Assembly: GCF_000718095.1 (NCBI RefSeq)
Contig: NZ_JOEI01000003.1
Coordinates: 211,754-275,753, forward strand
Direction: 5' to 3'
From: Streptomyces scopuliridis RB72
Lineage (GTDB): Bacteria; Actinomycetota; Actinomycetes; Streptomycetales; Streptomycetaceae
DNA: 64,000 bases
Part shown: in pieces, positions 38,118-45,663 of the stretch
Layout of the letters: every line of letters starts with the position of its first letter
How positions within the stretch are numbered: position 1 is the stretch's first letter
The notes under the pieces: generated by a model
Database searches by the model: none
What the model saw: the letters and a program-made list of their open reading frames with translations, nothing else
What the model was told of the DNA's origin: nothing
Program-made: the position numbers and the translations under genes

Positions 38118-38327
38118 ATGTTCGCTTCCTCGTCCACTTCTTCGCCCGCCTCCGGTGACGGCGACTCGTTACGCGCTGTCAGGTCCGCCGCTGTCGTCAA
38201 CGCGGAGATCCGTGCCCTGTGGGCGCGCGCCGGTGGCGCGCTGCCGCCCGCCGAGCAGGAGCGCTACCAGCGGCTTCTGGTGGAGTGGGCCGCCGCGGTC
38301 CACGCGGATGTCGTCGAGGCCGCCTAG
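38118..38327 (+). CDS. Small conserved hypothetical protein
   Basis: The 69-residue product starts MFASSSTSSPASGDGDSLRA and continues into one amphipathic region, AAVVNAEIRALWARAGGALP followed by PAEQERYQRLLVEWAAAVHAD. It looks like a short helical hairpin that could bind a partner. The ATG lies seven bases after TAGCCT, so a leaderless message is possible. It diverges from the HAD gene and precedes initiator tRNA. Confidence 0.6.
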   Translation: MFASSSTSSPASGDGDSLRAVRSAAVVNAEIRALWARAGGALPPAEQERYQRLLVEWAAAVHADVVEAA

Positions 38328-38388
38328 GCCGTCCGTGCGCGGAGTGGTGATGATCTTGCTCCGGATGGCGTAGAGTTGCATTCAACGG

Positions 38389-38462
38389 CGCGGGGTGGAG
38401 CAGCTCGGTAGCTCGCTGGGCTCATAACCCAGAGGTCGCAGGTTCAAATCCTGTCCCCGCTA
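38389..38462 (+). tRNA. Initiator tRNA-fMet (anticodon CAT)
   Basis: The 74-base cloverleaf has the initiator hallmarks: an unpaired first acceptor position (C1 opposite U72) and three consecutive G-C pairs closing the anticodon stem (CTGGG/CCCAG) around loop CTCATAA. The T loop is GGTTCAAATCC. CCA is not encoded. Confidence 0.95.
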
Positions 38463-38478
38463 CTGGAAGAAAACGAAG

Positions 38479-38509
38479 GCCCGGATTCCTGGTGAATCCG
38501 GGCCTTCGT
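38479..38509 (+). terminator. Terminator after initiator tRNA
   Basis: Arms GGCCCGGATTC and GAATCCGGGCC (within about 38479-38505) pair around a short loop 16 bases after the tRNA. Confidence 0.75.
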
Positions 38510-38540
38510 CGTGTCCGCCGACCCCTGGCCCGGTGAGGGC

Positions 38541-38571
38541 TTGACCTTTACGTAACGTCAAGTTCTACCGT
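38541..38571 (+). promoter_or_regulatory. MerR-type autoregulated promoter of the TipA-like gene
   Basis: TTGACC (38541-38546) and TACCGT (38566-38571) form a -35/-10 pair with an elongated 19-base spacer, the signature of MerR-controlled promoters. The dyad CTTGAC/GTCAAG (38540-38545 and 38557-38562) overlaps the -35 and spacer. The -10 ends seven bases before the ATG at 38579, so transcription probably begins at or next to the start codon. Confidence 0.7.
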
Positions 38572-38578
38572 GAAAGCC

Positions 38579-39325
38579 ATGGAGTGGTCGATCCAGGAAA
38601 TCGCGAAGAAAGCGGGCACGACGAGCCGCACGCTCAGGCACTACGGCGAGCTGGGGCTGCTTGAGCCCAGCCGTACCGGCAGCAACGGCTATCGCTACTA
38701 CGGGCAGGACGCCCTGGTCCGGCTCCAGCGGATTCTGCTGCTGCGGGAGCTGGGGCTCGGGCTGCCGGCGATCGCGCGGGTCCTCGACGGCCAGCAGGAC
38801 ACGGCCGCCGCCCTGCGCGGCCATCTGAAGCTGCTGGAGCAGGAGCGCGAGCGCATCGGGCGGCTGATCGTCTCGGTGCGGACCACTCTCCATAAGACGG
38901 CGAAGGGAGAGGAACTCATGGCCGAGGACGTACTCGACGGCTTCGATCACACGCGGTACGAGGAAGAGGTGACCCAGCGGTGGGGCCGGGACGCCTACGA
39001 GAAGGGCGACCGCTGGTGGCGGTCGCTCAGCGAGGAGGAGCGGCGGGGCTTCAAGGACCAGCACGAGGGCATCGCCCGGGACTGGGGGAGCGTGGCCGCG
39101 GCCGGGCTCGCCGCCGACAGCGACGAGGCGCAGGCCGTCGCCCGGCGTCACTGCGACTGGCTGTCCGTCACGGTCGAGCCCACCAGGTCGTATGTCATCG
39201 GCGTGACGGCGATGTATGTCGATGACGCGCGCTTCGCCGCGACCTATGACCAGTACGGTGAAGGTACGGCTGCGCTCGTGCGGGATGCCATGAAGGTGTA
39301 CGCCGAGCGCCACCTGACCGACTGA
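38579..39325 (+). CDS. MerR-family regulator with TipAS drug-recognition domain
   Basis: The 248-residue protein has a MerR helix-turn-helix (1-70, with IQEIAKKAGTTSRTLRHYGE), a dimerisation helix (75-112) and a TipAS-type antibiotic-recognition domain (from about 114; contains TRYEEEVTQRWG and ends YAERHLTD). TipAL of S. lividans binds thiopeptides and activates its own gene and efflux genes. Here residue 114 is a Met preceded by GGGAGAGG, so a separate effector-domain protein may also be made, as with TipAS. The start ATG at 38579 fits a leaderless message; a GTG at 38570 is the alternative. The ligand is not known, as the cysteine used by TipA for covalent capture must be checked by alignment (one Cys lies in RRHCDWLS). 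Confidence 0.9.
   Translation: MEWSIQEIAKKAGTTSRTLRHYGELGLLEPSRTGSNGYRYYGQDALVRLQRILLLRELGLGLPAIARVLDGQQDTAAALRGHLKLLEQERERIGRLIVSVRTTLHKTAKGEELMAEDVLDGFDHTRYEEEVTQRWGRDAYEKGDRWWRSLSEEERRGFKDQHEGIARDWGSVAAAGLAADSDEAQAVARRHCDWLSVTVEPTRSYVIGVTAMYVDDARFAATYDQYGEGTAALVRDAMKVYAERHLTD
38918..39325 (+). CDS. Internal start product: TipAS-like free ligand-binding domain
   Basis: An in-frame ATG at 38918 lies six bases after AGGGAGAGGAA, a much better ribosome-binding site than that of the full gene. Translation from here gives a 135-residue protein, close to the 144 residues of TipAS, which in S. lividans is produced in excess from the same message and soaks up the drug. That it is used here is inference from position and spacing. 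Confidence 0.55.
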   Translation: MAEDVLDGFDHTRYEEEVTQRWGRDAYEKGDRWWRSLSEEERRGFKDQHEGIARDWGSVAAAGLAADSDEAQAVARRHCDWLSVTVEPTRSYVIGVTAMYVDDARFAATYDQYGEGTAALVRDAMKVYAERHLTD

Positions 39326-39487
39326 CCGGGTCCGTCGGCCCCCCCGGCTCCCCGGAGCTCCGGCCGGCGGGTCCCCTCGCTGTAGCCCACTCGGCCGTCG
39401 GCGAGTCGCCGCCCGGGAGGGCAGCGGCCAGCCTGGTGGAGCGCGGCACCGTCCGCAGCAGTCGGCGGACCGGGCAGGAGACCACTG

Positions 39488-40744
39488 GTGTGGAAACTGA
39501 GGAAGCTCGGAAAGGGCATCGGCGGCAGGGGCCGGCGGGCGACTGAGGACGCCGGTCTCTGGCCCGATGGCGGAACGGGGTTCTGGGCGGTCGGCGACAA
39601 CGTCGGCGGCGGCGGCCGGTACCCCGGCGGACGTGGCCGTACCGGCCGCAGACTGGTGCGGGTGCTGCCCGTGCTGGTGATCATCGCCGGGGTGGTCTTC
39701 GACGTCCTGACCCCGACGCGCATCACCGCGTCCCCGCTCTTCGCCGCCGCTCCGCTGGTCGCCGCTCCGTTCTATCCGATGCTCGGCACGCTCACGATCG
39801 CCATCGCCTCGCTGACCGCCGAGGTGGGGCTGCATATCAGCACGGGCACGCAGTTCCAGGTGGAGTCGATCAGTGAGGTGCTGACGGTGGTGGTCGTCTC
39901 GCTGCTCGCGCTGTACATCAACGGCGTCGTACGGCGCAGCGGTGAGCGGCTGGCCTCCGCCCGCATCATCGCCGAGACCGCCCAGCGCGCGGTGCTGCCC
40001 AGACCCGCCGAGCGGATCGGCGGGCTGCGGATCGCCGCGCGGTACGAGGCGGCACAGGAGGGCGCGTTCATCGGCGGGGACCTCTTCGCCGTACAGGACA
40101 CGCCGTACGGGGTGCGGCTGGTGGTCGGGGACGTGCGGGGGAAGGGTCTTGACGCGGTCGAAGCGGTGGCGGTGGTCATCGGCTCCTTCCGGGAGGCCGC
40201 CGAGCAGGAGAGTTCGCTGGAGGGGGTCGCGCAGCGGCTGGAGCGCGCGCTCAGACGCGAGGGGACGCGGCGGGACGGGCTCGATGTCTTCGAGGGGTTC
40301 ACCACGGCAGTGCTCGCGGAGATCCCGCACGACGACGGTGTGGTGCGGCTGGTCAACCGGGGCCATCCCGAGCCGCTGCTGATGTGCGGCGACGGCGAGG
40401 TGCGGATGCTCGTCCCGAGCGATCCCGCGCTGCCGCTCGGGATGAGCGAACTGGGCGCGTGGCCGGACCGCGCGGAGCAGGCTCTGTATCCGGACGGCGC
40501 GACGCTGCTCTTCTACACGGACGGGCTCACCGAGGCACGTGATGCCCACGGGGTCTTCTACGTCCCGCGCGAGCGGCTCAACGGACGGGTCTTCCAGGGG
40601 CCCGACGAGATGCTCCAGGCGCTCATCGACGACGTGCGGCGGCATACGGGCGGCGGGAGCCAGGACGACATGGCGCTGCTGGCGGTCAGCCGGCCCCTGG
40701 AAGGCGAGCCGGAGCGGCGCAGGACCATGCCCGTCGTGCCGTGA
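39488..40744 (+). CDS. Membrane-bound SpoIIE-type PP2C phosphatase
   Basis: The 418-residue protein has a Gly-rich cytoplasmic start, three to four membrane spans (about 57-150) and a PP2C/SpoIIE phosphatase domain (about 165-405) with metal-ligand segments GGDLFAVQ, VVGDVRGKGLDAVE, LVNRGHPEPLL, YTDGLTEARD and GGSQDDMALL. Such enzymes dephosphorylate anti-anti-sigma factors and so free sigma factors. There is no obvious ligand-sensing PAS or GAF domain, so the membrane part may be the sensor. The GTG start has no strong Shine-Dalgarno site. No sigma or anti-sigma gene is adjacent. Confidence 0.9.
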   Translation: MWKLRKLGKGIGGRGRRATEDAGLWPDGGTGFWAVGDNVGGGGRYPGGRGRTGRRLVRVLPVLVIIAGVVFDVLTPTRITASPLFAAAPLVAAPFYPMLGTLTIAIASLTAEVGLHISTGTQFQVESISEVLTVVVVSLLALYINGVVRRSGERLASARIIAETAQRAVLPRPAERIGGLRIAARYEAAQEGAFIGGDLFAVQDTPYGVRLVVGDVRGKGLDAVEAVAVVIGSFREAAEQESSLEGVAQRLERALRREGTRRDGLDVFEGFTTAVLAEIPHDDGVVRLVNRGHPEPLLMCGDGEVRMLVPSDPALPLGMSELGAWPDRAEQALYPDGATLLFYTDGLTEARDAHGVFYVPRERLNGRVFQGPDEMLQALIDDVRRHTGGGSQDDMALLAVSRPLEGEPERRRTMPVVP

Positions 40745-41039
40745 GCCGGCCGTCATGACCATGGCCGTCTCACCGTGGCCGTCGTCACCTGAATCGCCCG
40801 GCGCGGAGCCCTCGCCACTGTATGTAATCGAGAGGTATCCCTCCGCATAACATTTGACACACCGTCAGAAAGGCGAGCTGTCCTGACGGGCCCTCAACTC
40901 GCCCGATTGTGTTCCCTTGCGTCCCGGTACGTCCGATGCGAAGTCGTTAACGATCATCCGGAACAGCTTGGAATAAGGCCCGGGTCTCTATTAACGTTCG
41001 ATAACGCAGCGCGGTCGTCCCAGCCGTCGTAAGAGATGG
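40745..41039. other. Gap upstream of the riboswitch
   Basis: With the riboswitch this makes a gene-free stretch of 463 bases. It must hold the promoter of the M23 peptidase gene. TTGACA at 40854-40859 is a good -35 candidate, though a matching -10 is unclear. An A+T-richer patch TTAACG...TTCGATAACG lies near 40990-41010, just before the riboswitch. No gene is supported. Confidence 0.35.
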
Positions 41040-41200
41040 CACCGTGCGCACGCGCCGAATCCCGCGAGGGAACCGGGGAACCACCAATTGGGGTGAATCG
41101 GGTGTCTTTTGCTGCCCTGTGCGGCAGGAGCGCCCGTAGGAGACCTTCCTGCTCCGAACCCGTCAGCTAACCCGGTAGGCGAGAAGGAAGGAAAGGAGCA
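41040..41200 (+). ncRNA. ydaO/yuaA cyclic-di-AMP riboswitch
   Basis: The leader carries the conserved ydaO blocks in order: CGCCGAATCC with CGAGGGAACCGGGGAACCA, then TTGGGGTGAATCGGG, and CCGAACCCGTCAGCTAACC with CGGTAGGCGAGAAGGAAGGA. This motif binds c-di-AMP and, in Streptomyces, sits before cell-wall hydrolase genes such as rpfA and peptidases. The GGAAAGGAG just after it is the ribosome-binding site of the M23 gene, so binding could block translation or elongate a hidden terminator. Boundaries are approximate. Confidence 0.9.
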
Positions 41201-41207
41201 CGCCTCA

Positions 41208-42233
41208 GTGGCGTCCAACAAGCCTGCCCCCGAAGCCCTCTTCGAAACGCGCTCCCACGGCGACGAGCCGGACAGGGTATGGGGGGAATGGAATCCCACC
41301 GAGGAGTCCATACGGCCCGTACGCGGCCGGCACCGCGTCGCCAAGCAGCGCGGACTGGCCCGTAGCTCCACTGTCCTCGGCGTCGGCGTCATCGCCGCCG
41401 TCGGCGCGGGCGGCATCGCCACCGCGCAGGACAAGCCCGCGGTCTCCATATCCCTGCCCGACGCGATCACGGACAATCTCCCGGACGCCAAGTCGCTGCC
41501 GGGAATGGGCTCCCTCGCCTCGGACGACAGCGAGCCCGAAACGCTCGCCGCCCCGCTCACCACCGCCGGGCTCACGGCCGCCGACGCCGAACAGGGCGCC
41601 ACCGACGCGGGAGAGGCGCTGCGCGCCCGTATCCTCCAGCAGGCCGAGGCGCAGCAGACCGGGGCCGACGCGGCGCAGAAGGCCGCTGCGGAGTCGGCGG
41701 CGGCCGAGAAGGCCGCGGCCGAGGCCAAGAAGCAGCAGACCGACGCCGAGAAGAAGATCGAAGAGGCGAAGAAGAAGGCCGAGGCGGAGGCCAAGGCCAA
41801 GGCGGAGAAGGAGCGGCTGGCCAAGCTCGCCGCCAGCTACGCGATCCCCACCTCCTCGTACACGATCACCTCGACCTTCGGTCAGTCCGGCTCGCTGTGG
41901 TCCTCCGGTTACCACACCGGCCTGGACTTCGCCGCGCCGACGGGCACCCCGCTCAAGGCCGTGCACAGCGGCACGGTCAAGTCGGCCGGCTGGTCGGGCT
42001 CGTACGGATACCGCACGGTCCTGGAGCTCGATGACGGCACGGAGATCTGGTACGCCCACCAGTCCTCGATCACCGTGAGCGCCGGGCAGAAGGTGACCAC
42101 CGGCGAGGTCATCGGCCGGGTCGGCGCGACCGGCAATGTGACCGGCGCCCATCTGCACCTCGAAGTCCACACGGCGGGCGGCACGGGCGTCGACCCGATG
42201 AGCTGGCTGCGCGGCAAGGGCCTCACCCCGTAG
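41208..42233 (+). CDS. M23-family cell-wall endopeptidase controlled by c-di-AMP riboswitch
   Basis: The 341-residue protein has a cytoplasmic-looking basic start, one hydrophobic segment (about 45-65) as anchor or signal, an Ala/Glu/Lys coiled coil (about 130-205), and a C-terminal M23 (LytM) domain with the zinc motifs HTGLDFAAPTG and GAHLHLEVH. It should cut peptide bridges in peptidoglycan during growth, sporulation or germination. The GTG at 41208 follows AAAGGAG by nine bases. The riboswitch just upstream ties expression to c-di-AMP, the osmotic-stress messenger. Confidence 0.92.
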   Translation: MASNKPAPEALFETRSHGDEPDRVWGEWNPTEESIRPVRGRHRVAKQRGLARSSTVLGVGVIAAVGAGGIATAQDKPAVSISLPDAITDNLPDAKSLPGMGSLASDDSEPETLAAPLTTAGLTAADAEQGATDAGEALRARILQQAEAQQTGADAAQKAAAESAAAEKAAAEAKKQQTDAEKKIEEAKKKAEAEAKAKAEKERLAKLAASYAIPTSSYTITSTFGQSGSLWSSGYHTGLDFAAPTGTPLKAVHSGTVKSAGWSGSYGYRTVLELDDGTEIWYAHQSSITVSAGQKVTTGEVIGRVGATGNVTGAHLHLEVHTAGGTGVDPMSWLRGKGLTP

Positions 42234-42347
42234 ACCTTCGCCCGTAGACCCTCGCCCGTGGACCTTCCCCGCGGGTATCCCCCGTATGGCCCACAAAAGG
42301 GCGCGGAGCCGGAATAGGGCGTCCCCTCTCCGGGGTTGCAGCCGCCT

Positions 42348-43292
42348 ATGACCGCTCTGCGCCCATTGGGCTCTTCCGTCCTGAATGTCTTCCCGCTCGC
42401 CCTCGGCGGCAATGTCTTCGGCTGGACCGCCGACGAGACGGCCTCCTTCGCCGTCCTCGACGCGTACGCCGCCGCGGGCGGGAACTTCATCGACACCGCC
42501 GACTTGTACTCCGCGTGGGTGCCGGGCCACCAGGGCGGTGAATCCGAGACCGTCATCGGCAACTGGCTCGCCTCGCGCGGCAATCGCTCCGACGTGCTGG
42601 TCGCGACCAAGGTCGGCGGGCACCCGCGGTACAAGGGGCTCCGGGCGGCCACCATCAAGGCCGGTGCCGAGGAGTCGCTGCGCCGGCTCCGTACGGACCA
42701 CATCGACCTCTACTACACGCACTTCGACGACCCCGAGGTCCCGGTCGAGGAGATCATCACCGCCCTCGACCAGCTGGTGAAGGCGGGCAAGGTCCGCGCG
42801 ATCGGCGCCTCCAACATCAGCGCGGAGCGGCTGGCCGCCTCGCTCGCCTTCTCGGAGCGCGAGGGGCTGGCCCGCTACGCGGCGCTCCAGCCGCACTACA
42901 ACCTGGTCTCCCGGGACACCTACGAGGGCGAGCTCCAGGACACCGTGGCCGCCCATGGGCTCTCGGCCGTGCCGTACTTCGCGCTCGCCTCGGGCTTCCT
43001 GACCGGCAAGTACCGTCCCGGCACCACGGTCGACAGCGCGCGGGCCGGCCGCGCGGCCACGTATCTGGAGTCCGAGCGGGGCGTCAAGGTGCTGACCGCG
43101 CTGGACCGGATCGCCGGGGCGCGGGGCGCCGCGATCGCGTCCGTCGCGCTGGCCTGGCTGGCGGCGCAGCCGACCGTCGTCGCGCCGCTGGCGTCCGCGC
43201 GGACGGTCGAGCAGCTGCCCGCGCTGCTGGCGGGCGCCGAGCTGAAGCTGTCGGCGGAGGAGCTGGCGGAGCTCACGACGGCGTCCGCCTGA
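42348..43292 (+). CDS. Aldo/keto reductase
   Basis: The 314-residue TIM-barrel oxidoreductase has the catalytic tetrad Asp49 and Tyr54 in FIDTADLY, Lys in LVATKVGG (about 89) and His in YYTHFDD (about 124), plus the NADPH-binding end with VAPLASARTVEQLPALL. It reduces aldehydes or ketones with NADPH; the substrate is unknown. I start at the ATG giving MTALRPLGSS. It is convergent with the PrsW-like gene, only 21 bases apart. Confidence 0.93.
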   Translation: MTALRPLGSSVLNVFPLALGGNVFGWTADETASFAVLDAYAAAGGNFIDTADLYSAWVPGHQGGESETVIGNWLASRGNRSDVLVATKVGGHPRYKGLRAATIKAGAEESLRRLRTDHIDLYYTHFDDPEVPVEEIITALDQLVKAGKVRAIGASNISAERLAASLAFSEREGLARYAALQPHYNLVSRDTYEGELQDTVAAHGLSAVPYFALASGFLTGKYRPGTTVDSARAGRAATYLESERGVKVLTALDRIAGARGAAIASVALAWLAAQPTVVAPLASARTVEQLPALLAGAELKLSAEELAELTTASA

Positions 43293-43313
43293 GGCCCTCG
43301 TCGCACAGGTTTG

Positions 43314-44654
43314 TCATTGGCGGTACGGGTTGTAGCCGTCGTAGTCGATATACGGCGGCGGCACCCGCACCCGGCCCGTGGCCCGCGCCGCATAGGTCAG
43401 CGCGGGCCCGGCTATCTCCCGGCGCTGCCACAGATGGTGCAGCAGCTCCTGCTCGCGCTCGATGAAGTCCGGGGCCACCGCGCCGCGGTGGGCCCGGTGG
43501 CGCAGAAACGCCAGGGACGTGGCGAACGCCTCGTACTCCCCGACCGATCTGGCCGCCTGCGGGCCGTACGTACGGCCCGCGAAGTTACGCGCCATCGTGC
43601 GCGCCCGCATGGAGGAGAGCGCGAGGGGCGCGGCCGGGGTCAGCCAGCCGGCGGCGGCGTACGCGGGGAGCTCGGACCCGACCGTACGCAGCTCGCGCTG
43701 ACGGCTCCAGATCACCAGCCAGGTCAGCAGGGCGAAGAGCGGAACCATGAACACCCCGTACACCACATAGAAGCCGTACGGGCCGAAGAGCGCCCCCGAT
43801 CCGTTCCACAGCGCGTGCAGGCCCATCGCCAGGGCCAGACCGAGCAGGGGCAGGACGAAGCGGCGGATCCTCTGCCGGCGGGCCGCCATCGCCGCCAGTC
43901 CGAAGCCGATGCCGGTGAGCACGGTGAAGAGCGGATGGGCGAACGGCGACATGACGACCCGTACGAAGAAGGTCGCGGCCGTGACGGAGGCCAGGCCGGA
44001 GTTGCCCAGATGCTGGTCCTCGCCGAAGGCGCTGCCGAGATAGAGGATGTTCTCGGTGAAGGCGAAGCCGGTGGCGGTGAACCCCGCGATCACGACGCCG
44101 TCGACGAGTCCGGTGAAGGCCCTTCTGCGGAACAGGAAGATCAGCAGGATCGCCGCGGCCTTGGCGCTCTCCTCCACGACGGGGGCTATCACCGTGGCAC
44201 CGAGGGATTCCGCGCCCGCCGGGTCGGCGGTGGCGGTGGCTATCCATTCGGTCGCGAACGAGTTCGCGATGATCGCGACGAGGGCGGCGGCGAAGGCGCC
44301 CCACGCCAGGGCGAAGAGCAGATTCCGCCAGGGGCCCGGCTCCACCCGGTCCAGCCAGCGGAAGGCCGTGATGAGCAGCGGTACGGGCAGGACGGCCAGC
44401 CCGAGGCCCACCAGGAAGCCCTGCGTGCCGGTCTGGTCCCGGACGAGGGCGAGGATCACCAGCGCGCAGAGGGCGAGCACCGTGATCACGGCCGCCACCC
44501 GCACCGCACGGCGGCGCCAGAAAGCGCGGCGCGGCCGGTAGCGCCTGCGGGCGGGCTCCGGCACGGCGGCCCACAGCTCACCGAGCTGCTGCTGATGCTC
44601 GTAGACGGGGATCGCCGGACGCGGAGCGAGTGGCTGCGGGGACGGTTCTGACAC
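43314..44654 (-). CDS. PrsW-family intramembrane metalloprotease
   Basis: The 446-residue protein has about eight membrane spans and the family motifs: EESAK (161-165) for the catalytic glutamates, FTENILYLG, the paired histidine segment SPFAHPLFTVLTGIG and MGLHALWNGSG. PrsW of Bacillus cleaves the anti-sigma factor RsiW at site 1; in Streptomyces such proteins may act on other membrane substrates. The hydrophilic C-terminal third (about 330-446) is extra. The GTG start lies six bases after a minus-strand TAGGGT -10-like hexamer, so the message may be leaderless. Confidence 0.88.
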   Translation of the reverse strand: MSEPSPQPLAPRPAIPVYEHQQQLGELWAAVPEPARRRYRPRRAFWRRRAVRVAAVITVLALCALVILALVRDQTGTQGFLVGLGLAVLPVPLLITAFRWLDRVEPGPWRNLLFALAWGAFAAALVAIIANSFATEWIATATADPAGAESLGATVIAPVVEESAKAAAILLIFLFRRRAFTGLVDGVVIAGFTATGFAFTENILYLGSAFGEDQHLGNSGLASVTAATFFVRVVMSPFAHPLFTVLTGIGFGLAAMAARRQRIRRFVLPLLGLALAMGLHALWNGSGALFGPYGFYVVYGVFMVPLFALLTWLVIWSRQRELRTVGSELPAYAAAGWLTPAAPLALSSMRARTMARNFAGRTYGPQAARSVGEYEAFATSLAFLRHRAHRGAVAPDFIEREQELLHHLWQRREIAGPALTYAARATGRVRVPPPYIDYDGYNPYRQ

Positions 44655-44747
44655 CCGACGACCCTAACGAGGGGCACTGACACCTGGCGATGGTGCCGGG
44701 CCACTACCTCGGGTTACGCGGGCCGGGTCGGGCCCGGTTGGGTCGGG

Positions 44748-45578
44748 TTACGCGGGTCCGGTGACGGAAGGGTCTTCCGCCACGTCGCCTTCAGCTGCCC
44801 GGAGCTGGAACTCCTGCACCCGGCGGAACAGCAGGTCGCGCACGACATGCCCCTTGTCGAGCCCCTGGCCCTCGAACCGGGTCAGCGGACGGAAGGCCGG
44901 CCGTGGCGCGTAACCGCCCTCCCGCTGGGTGTTCTCGAAGCCCGGGTGCGCGGTCAGCTCCGCGAGCATCTGCTCGGCGTACGGCTCCCAGTCGGTCGCG
45001 CAGTGCAGTACGGCCCCCGGCTTCAGCCGGCCCGCGGCCAGCGTGAGGAACTCCGGCTGGATCAGCCGCCGCTTGTGATGCCGCTTCTTGGGCCAGGGGT
45101 CGGGGAAGTAGATCCGCAGCCCGGCGAGGGACTCGGCCGGCAGCATCTCCCTGAGCAGGATGATCGCGTCGCCGTTGGCCACCCGGATATTGGTCAGACC
45201 GTGCTCCTCCGCGAGCCGGAGCAGATTTCCCTGGCCGGGGGTGTGCACATCGACGGCGAGGATGCCGGTGCCCGGGTCGTCGGCGGCCATGCGCGCCGTG
45301 GCCTCGCCCATCCCGAAACCGATCTCTAGGACGACCGGCAGCCCGCCGAACATCGCGTCCGGATCGAGAATCCGCTGCCCGTCGATGTCCGTGCCCCAGT
45401 CGGCCCACATCCGCCGCAGCGCCTCGGCCTGGCCGGTGGTGACCCGGCTCCGGCGTGGCTGGAAGCTGCGGATGCGCCGCTCGAAGTGGGACCCGGCGGG
45501 GTCGGCCGCGGGGCCCGTGCCCTCGGGAAACATCCGGCTCATGGTGCGGTTCTCGGCCATCTCGTTCGTCTCGCTCAC
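44748..45578 (-). CDS. trmB: tRNA (guanine-N7-)-methyltransferase
   Basis: TrmB makes m7G46 in the variable loop of tRNA with S-adenosylmethionine. The 276-residue protein has the SAM-binding motif VLEIGFGMGEAT (about 90-101) and the family signature FPDPWPKKRHHKRRL (about 175-189). The GTG start follows GGAGG by four bases. About 50 residues of charged N-terminal extension precede the catalytic domain, as usual in actinobacteria. It probably shares a transcript with no neighbour; lhgO lies upstream on the same strand with an 85-base gap holding a tandem repeat. Confidence 0.94.
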   Translation of the reverse strand: MSETNEMAENRTMSRMFPEGTGPAADPAGSHFERRIRSFQPRRSRVTTGQAEALRRMWADWGTDIDGQRILDPDAMFGGLPVVLEIGFGMGEATARMAADDPGTGILAVDVHTPGQGNLLRLAEEHGLTNIRVANGDAIILLREMLPAESLAGLRIYFPDPWPKKRHHKRRLIQPEFLTLAAGRLKPGAVLHCATDWEPYAEQMLAELTAHPGFENTQREGGYAPRPAFRPLTRFEGQGLDKGHVVRDLLFRRVQEFQLRAAEGDVAEDPSVTGPA

Positions 45579-45590
45579 AGTGCCTCCGAT

Positions 45591-45630
45591 TCTACGGAGG
45601 CCCGAGTCCTTCTACGGAGGCCCGAGTCCT
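45591..45630. repeat. Two tandem 20-bp repeats upstream of trmB
   Basis: TCTACGGAGGCCCGAGTCCT occurs twice head to tail (45591-45610 and 45611-45630), followed by a decayed third copy TGCTATGGAGCTCCGGGG. The array lies just before the trmB ribosome-binding site on the minus strand, between trmB and lhgO. It looks like a recent slippage product. Confidence 0.8.
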
Positions 45631-45663
45631 GCTATGGAGCTCCGGGGCTCCTGGCTCCGGGGC

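Noticed and set aside
45591..45630. Tandem 20-mers considered as a CRISPR array or regulator sites
   Set aside because: Only two full copies with no spacers; most likely replication slippage, so listed only as a repeat.
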